DNA of 64,000 nucleotides, from assembly GCA_014239855.1 (NCBI GenBank), contig JAAZXY010000008.1:1-64000 (forward strand), given 5' to 3'. This document shows, in pieces, positions 58,047 to 64,000 of the stretch. Numbering within the stretch: position 1 is the first letter of the stretch; each line of letters begins with the position of its first letter. The stretch comes from Acidimicrobiales bacterium (lineage in GTDB: Bacteria > Actinomycetota > Acidimicrobiia > Acidimicrobiales > MedAcidi-G1). Position numbers and translations under genes: made by a program. Below the pieces are notes generated by a model. It had not been told where the DNA came from and did no database searches. It saw nothing but the letters and a program-made list of their open reading frames with translations.

Positions 58047-59177
58047 GTGGACGGGCTGCTGAGTGACGGGCCGCTGAGTGCCCGGCTGGCCGGGTCCATC
58101 CGTGCCGACGGCCCCATGGCGTACGACGCCTGGGTCGAGGCCTGCCTGTACGACCCCGACGAGGGCTTCTACGCCTCCGGTGGAAGCGCCGGCCGACGTG
58201 GCGACTTCCTGACCTCGCCGGAGGTCGGTCCGTTGTTCGGAGCCGTGCTGGCCCGGTGGATGGATGCCCGCTGGGAGGAGCTCGGCCGACCCGCCGGGTT
58301 CACGGTGGTCGAGGCTGCCGCGGGAACAGGCACCCTGGCCCGCGCCGTGTTGGCCGCCCAGCCGGCCTGCCTCGCCGGAGGCCGGTACGTGATGGTGGAG
58401 CGTTCCGCTGCTCTCCGTGCCGCCCAGCCCACCGACGAGACGTTGCCGGGGGTGGACCAGTCCTCGGTGGAGCTGTCGTCGGTAGCTGACCTGGAGGACC
58501 TGACGCCGGTGCCCCACGGGGTGGTGCTGGCCAACGAACTGCTCGACAATCTGGCCTTCGGGCTGCTGGAGGCGGTCGACGGCCGGTGGCACGAGGTGTG
58601 CGTCGATGCCCGTCCGGCGGGACCGGCCGAACCGGCCGGAGGATTTCACGAGGTGCTGGGCGGAGCCGCCGACCCGCCGCTACCGGTGGATGCCGCCACC
58701 TGCCCGCCCGGCTCCCGGATCCCCGTCCAGACGGCCGCCGCGGACTGGGTGGACGCCGCCCTCCGCCTGCTGGGGGCCGGATCGGCCCTGATTGTCGACT
58801 ATGCCTCGACGACGCCGGTCATGGCTGCCCGCCCGCCGGAGGAGTGGCTACGGACGTACCGGGGTCATGAACGCGGTAGCGCGCCCACCGATGCACCGGG
58901 CACCCAGGACGTGACCGTCGAGGTGGCCGTCGATCAACTTCCCGACGGCGCCCTGATCAGCACCCAGGCCGACTTCCTCAATGGCCACGGCATCGCCGAC
59001 CTGGTCGACGAGGGTCGCCGGCTCTGGGAGGAGCGGGCCCACCTGGGGGACCTGACGGCCCTCCGGGCCCGAAGCCGGGTGACCGAATCCGAGGCCCTGC
59101 TCGACCCGTCGGGCCTCGGAGGCTTCACTTTTCTCCAGTGGACACGCCCATCAGTGCCCATGAGTACCCATGAGTAG
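58047..59177 (+). CDS. SAM-dependent methyltransferase, MidA/NDUFAF7 (DUF185) family
   Basis: GPMAYDAWVEACLYDPDEGFYASG, RRGDFLTSPEVGPLFGAVLARWMD, VEAAAGTGTLARAVL, GVVLANELLDNLAFGLLE. Confidence 0.88.
   Translation: MDGLLSDGPLSARLAGSIRADGPMAYDAWVEACLYDPDEGFYASGGSAGRRGDFLTSPEVGPLFGAVLARWMDARWEELGRPAGFTVVEAAAGTGTLARAVLAAQPACLAGGRYVMVERSAALRAAQPTDETLPGVDQSSVELSSVADLEDLTPVPHGVVLANELLDNLAFGLLEAVDGRWHEVCVDARPAGPAEPAGGFHEVLGGAADPPLPVDAATCPPGSRIPVQTAAADWVDAALRLLGAGSALIVDYASTTPVMAARPPEEWLRTYRGHERGSAPTDAPGTQDVTVEVAVDQLPDGALISTQADFLNGHGIADLVDEGRRLWEERAHLGDLTALRARSRVTESEALLDPSGLGGFTFLQWTRPSVPMSTHE
59147..59176. repeat. 10-bp tandem repeat (3 units) at the 3' end of the MidA-like gene
   Basis: CCCATCAGTG / CCCATGAGTA / CCCATGAGTA. 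Confidence 0.95.
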
Positions 59178-59222
59178 AGTCCGGAACCGCACGACCTTCG
59201 ACGATCACCAGGGGCCCCGGCC

Positions 59223-61217
<1,995 letters not shown>

Positions 61218-61289
61218 GCCACGGCCTCGCTCCGCTTCCTCCCTCCCGGCTCTACCGGTAGCCGGTCCGGTGGCCCTCCGGCGGGGCCG

Positions 61290-61796
61290 GTGCTGGTCGT
61301 CGACGTCGACGGGGTGTTGTCGGACGCTTCGGGGCGACAGCATCTGCTGGACGGCGCCGAGCGACAGTGGGCGGCATTCTTCGAGGCTTCGGTGGACGAC
61401 CCGCCGATCACCGAGGGGATCGGCCTGGTCGCCGCGTTGGCCGATGCCGGCGCCGGTGCCAGCGGTGCCAGCGGTACCAGCGGTACCAGCGGTACCAGCG
61501 GTACCAGCGGCGGGCCGCCACACCCCACCGTGCTGCTGACCGCCCGTCCGGGCCGGCTGGCCGAGACCACCATGGCGTGGATGGCCCGCCACGGGATCGT
61601 GTGGGACCTGCTGGTCATGCGGGCCGACGACGATCACCGCAGCTCGCCGGACGTCAAGCGCGAGGCGGTGGCCGATCTCCGGGCCACCGGTCACGAGCCG
61701 GCCCTGGCCATCGACGACGATCCCCGCAACGCCGAGATGTACCGGTCCGAGGGCGTGCCCGTCGTCTACGTCCACTCGGGTTACTACGACCTGTGA
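61290..61796 (+). CDS. HAD-superfamily phosphatase-like protein (PNK 3'-phosphatase-like)
   Basis: VLVVDVDGVLSDASG, VLLTARPGRLAETTMAWMARHGI, LAIDDDPRNAEMYRSEGVPVVYV; GTG start uncertain. Confidence 0.75.
   Translation: MLVVDVDGVLSDASGRQHLLDGAERQWAAFFEASVDDPPITEGIGLVAALADAGAGASGASGTSGTSGTSGTSGGPPHPTVLLTARPGRLAETTMAWMARHGIVWDLLVMRADDDHRSSPDVKREAVADLRATGHEPALAIDDDPRNAEMYRSEGVPVVYVHSGYYDL
61455..61508. repeat. 9-bp in-frame tandem repeat, 6 units
   Basis: GGTGCCAGC x2 + GGTACCAGC x4, encoding GAS-GAS-GTS-GTS-GTS-GTS. Confidence 0.97.
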
Positions 61797-61879
61797 CTCT
61801 CCGGTAGCGCAGGGCCTGCGACCCGCGTCGGCCCGTTCGCCCCTACGCTGGTTTTCCCCGATCGACCCCGGAGCCTCCG

Positions 61880-62752
61880 TTGCTGAACACCGCCAAGACC
61901 TTCGCCCTGCTGGCCCTCCTGGGCGGCCTGTTCATCGTGGTGGGCGGGGCCATCGGCGGGAGTGGTGGCATGGCCTTCGGCCTCATCCTGGGTCTGGTCA
62001 TGGTCGGTGGTTCCTACTGGTTCAGCGACCGGATCGCCATCGCCTCGGCCAAGGCGGTGCCGGCCGACGAGGCGTCCCATCCCGAGTACCACCGGATCAT
62101 GCGCGAGCTCTCCATGGCCGCCGAGATGCCCATGCCCAAGCTCTTCATCTCGCCCAACCCGCAGCCCAACGCCTTCGCCACCGGCCGCAACCCGGACCAC
62201 GCGGCGGTTGCCGTGACCGAGGGCCTGTTGGCCCACATGGAGTGGAGCGAGGTGCGCGGCGTACTGGCCCACGAGCTCATGCACGTCCGCAACCGCGACA
62301 TCCTGATCGGCTCGGTGGCCGCCACCGTCGGCATGGCCATCACCATGATCGCCCGCATGGCCATGTTCGCCGCCATGTTCGGCGGCGGGCGTGACCGCGA
62401 TCGGAACCCGATCGGCGAGATCGCCTTCGCCATCCTCGCTCCGGTGGCCGCCATGCTCATCCAGGCGGCCATCAGCCGGAGCCGGGAGTTTCAGGCCGAT
62501 GCCTCGGCAGCTCGCCTCATCGGCGATGGCGAGCCGTTGGCCCGGGCGCTGGAGAAGTTGGAGTTGGCCGCCGGACGGATCCCGTCGGGCGTCGATCCGA
62601 ACCAGGCATCCAGCTACATCATCGACCCGCTCAAGGCCCAGGCCCGTGGCGGTGCACGTGGTGGTTCGAAGTTGTTCTCGACCCACCCCCCGACCGCTGA
62701 GCGCATCGCCCGCCTGCGGGGCGGCGACTGGACCACCGGGCCCATTTCCTGA
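61880..62752 (+). CDS. htpX: HtpX-family membrane zinc metalloprotease
   Basis: [24 protein letters not shown] (HEXXH); [37 protein letters not shown] start. Confidence 0.95.
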   Translation: MLNTAKTFALLALLGGLFIVVGGAIGGSGGMAFGLILGLVMVGGSYWFSDRIAIASAKAVPADEASHPEYHRIMRELSMAAEMPMPKLFISPNPQPNAFATGRNPDHAAVAVTEGLLAHMEWSEVRGVLAHELMHVRNRDILIGSVAATVGMAITMIARMAMFAAMFGGGRDRDRNPIGEIAFAILAPVAAMLIQAAISRSREFQADASAARLIGDGEPLARALEKLELAAGRIPSGVDPNQASSYIIDPLKAQARGGARGGSKLFSTHPPTAERIARLRGGDWTTGPIS

Positions 62753-62789
62753 GTCCGCCAGACGGTCCTCGGACCATCGGAACCGGCGA

Positions 62790-63278
62790 CTAGTCCCGGA
62801 AGTTCTCGAACTGCAGGGGGATGCCGAGGTCGGCGGCCTTCAGGGCGGCGATGACCTCCTGGAGCGCATCACGCTTCTTGGCCGTCACCCGGACCTGATC
62901 GCCCTGGGTCTGGGACTGCACGCCCTTCAGACCGAGGTCCTTGACGGCCTTGTTCACGCCCTTGGCCTTTTCGGAATCGATGCCGGCCTGCAACCGGGCC
63001 AGTTGACGGGACCTCGCCCCGCTGGCCGCTTCGACCTCGCCCCAGTCCAGTGACTTGAGCGAGACGTTCCGCCGCACCAGCTTCTCCTCGAGGACGACGA
63101 CGAGGGCGGCCAGACGGTCCTCGGTCGACGACTCCAACTTGATGGCGCCCTCCTGGAGTTCGATCACCGAATCGGTGCCCTTGAAGTCGAAGCGGGTGTG
63201 CACCTCGCGGGAGGCCTGGTCCACCGCGTTGCGGACCTCCTGCAGGTCGATCTGGGAGACGACGTCGAAGCTGGGCAT
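62790..63278 (-). CDS. YajQ family nucleotide-binding protein
   Basis: MPSFDVVSQIDLQEVRNAVDQASREVHTRFDFKGTDSVIEL; C-terminal IPLQFENFRD. Confidence 0.96.
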   Translation of the reverse strand: MPSFDVVSQIDLQEVRNAVDQASREVHTRFDFKGTDSVIELQEGAIKLESSTEDRLAALVVVLEEKLVRRNVSLKSLDWGEVEAASGARSRQLARLQAGIDSEKAKGVNKAVKDLGLKGVQSQTQGDQVRVTAKKRDALQEVIAALKAADLGIPLQFENFRD

Positions 63279-63345
63279 GGCGCGCAGGCTAGCCAGCGAC
63301 GGCCGTCGTGGACCGTCCCGGGGGTGGGTATCCTCCGCATCTCCC

Positions 63346-63430
63346 GGGTCGGTGCCCGAGTGGCCAAAGGGAACGGGCTGTAAACCCGTCGGCATTGCCT
63401 TCGGAGGTTCAAATCCTCCCCGGCCCACCA
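63346..63430 (+). tRNA. tRNA-Tyr (anticodon GTA), CCA encoded
   Basis: Acceptor GGGTCGG/CCGGCCC, anticodon loop CTGTAAA, long variable arm, T arm GGAGGTTCAAATCCTCC. Confidence 0.95.
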
Positions 63431-63464
63431 ACCGTCGCCTCAGGCGGCGGTACGGGAACGGTTG

Positions 63465-63488
63465 ACGGGTCCGCTCAGGCGGGCCCGT
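63465..63488. terminator. Strong hairpin between tRNA-Tyr and the converging GNAT gene
   Basis: ACGGGTCCGC-TCAG-GCGGGCCCGT (10-bp stem with one G/T pair) nested inside ACGGGAA/TTCCCGT. Confidence 0.65.
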
Positions 63489-63545
63489 TTCCCGTTCCGG
63501 CCCCGTTTCCCGCCGGCAGGAGGTGAGGAGCGAACGGCCGAAGGG

Positions 63546-64000
63546 TCAGTCGTCGAACACGACCTGCATGACGGTGACGTCGACCCAGCGGTTGAACTTG
63601 CGTCCCACCTGACGCTCCACGCCCACCTCGGCGAATCCGTGCTTGGCGTGCAGGGTCGTGCTGGCCTCGTTGCCGCCTCCGATCCGGGCGATGACCGAGT
63701 GGAAGCCACTGGTTCGTGCCACCTCGAGGAGGTCACCCAGCAGTTGGTCGGCCACGCCGCGGCCCCGGTACCCGTCGGCCACGTAGATCGAGTTCTCGAC
63801 CGTGCTCCGGTAGGCGGCCCGCTCGCGGAAAGGTGACAGCGAGGCGAACCCGGCGACGACCCCGTCGCCCGTGTCCGGATTCTCGGACTCTGGGCCGGCG
63901 GGTTCATCGTCCACGGCCACCAGCACGCTGAACGCTCCCGACCGGTCGGCCATCCAGGCCTGCTGGGCGGCGACGCTGCGTTCCACGATGTCGAAGGTGG
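63546..64000 (-). CDS. GNAT family N-acetyltransferase, N-terminus cut by window edge
   Basis: SIYVADGYRGRGVADQLLGDLLEVARTSGFHSVIARIGGGNEASTTLHAKHGFAEVG; frame stays open to base 64000. Confidence 0.88.
   Translation of the reverse strand, partial: TFDIVERSVAAQQAWMADRSGAFSVLVAVDDEPAGPESENPDTGDGVVAGFASLSPFRERAAYRSTVENSIYVADGYRGRGVADQLLGDLLEVARTSGFHSVIARIGGGNEASTTLHAKHGFAEVGVERQVGRKFNRWVDVTVMQVVFDD

Noticed and set aside
55772-58117. 781-aa minus-strand ORF
   Set aside because: Antisense to nuoM2/nuoN2; compositionally biased shadow ORF.
63519-63528. SD-like AGGAGGTGAG on the plus strand
   Set aside because: No start codon at a proper distance; lies just past the 3' end of the minus-strand GNAT gene.

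Overview
High-GC window, probably from an actinobacterium of the Acidimicrobiia type (inference from gene content and synteny; no rRNA gene is present to confirm it). Left part (1-24.5 kb): a truncated tandem-SDR protein, an acyl-CoA dehydrogenase, small accessory genes, mshA-like glycosyltransferase, YbjN, MFS transporter, proC, a SAM-hydrolase (DUF62) gene, rex, then hemA-hemC-hemD-hemB-hemL. A three-gene cluster of unknown function, pgi and a geranylgeranyl-reductase-family gene follow. Centre (25.7-58.0 kb): a 32-kb co-directional respiratory locus. It holds a cytochrome bc complex with split cytochrome b plus a 2x[4Fe-4S] ferredoxin, a complete 14-gene nuoABCDEFGHIJKLMN operon, and directly downstream a second, strongly divergent 11-gene nuoABCDHIJKLMN operon lacking nuoEFG. 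A MidA/NDUFAF7-type complex I methyltransferase homologue follows. Right part: acs, a HAD protein with an in-frame repeat, htpX, YajQ, tRNA-Tyr and a GNAT acetyltransferase. Main points for follow-up: (i) tandem 14-subunit and 11-subunit complex I; (ii) three Rex-operator-like palindromes, upstream of rex, the bc operon and the second nuo operon; (iii) a ~150-aa Ala/Glu-rich insertion in the first NuoL; (iv) short perfect tandem duplications concentrated at nuo gene junctions; (v) unknown genes and short motifs around the bc complex. No CRISPR arrays, transposases, integrases or rRNA genes were seen.
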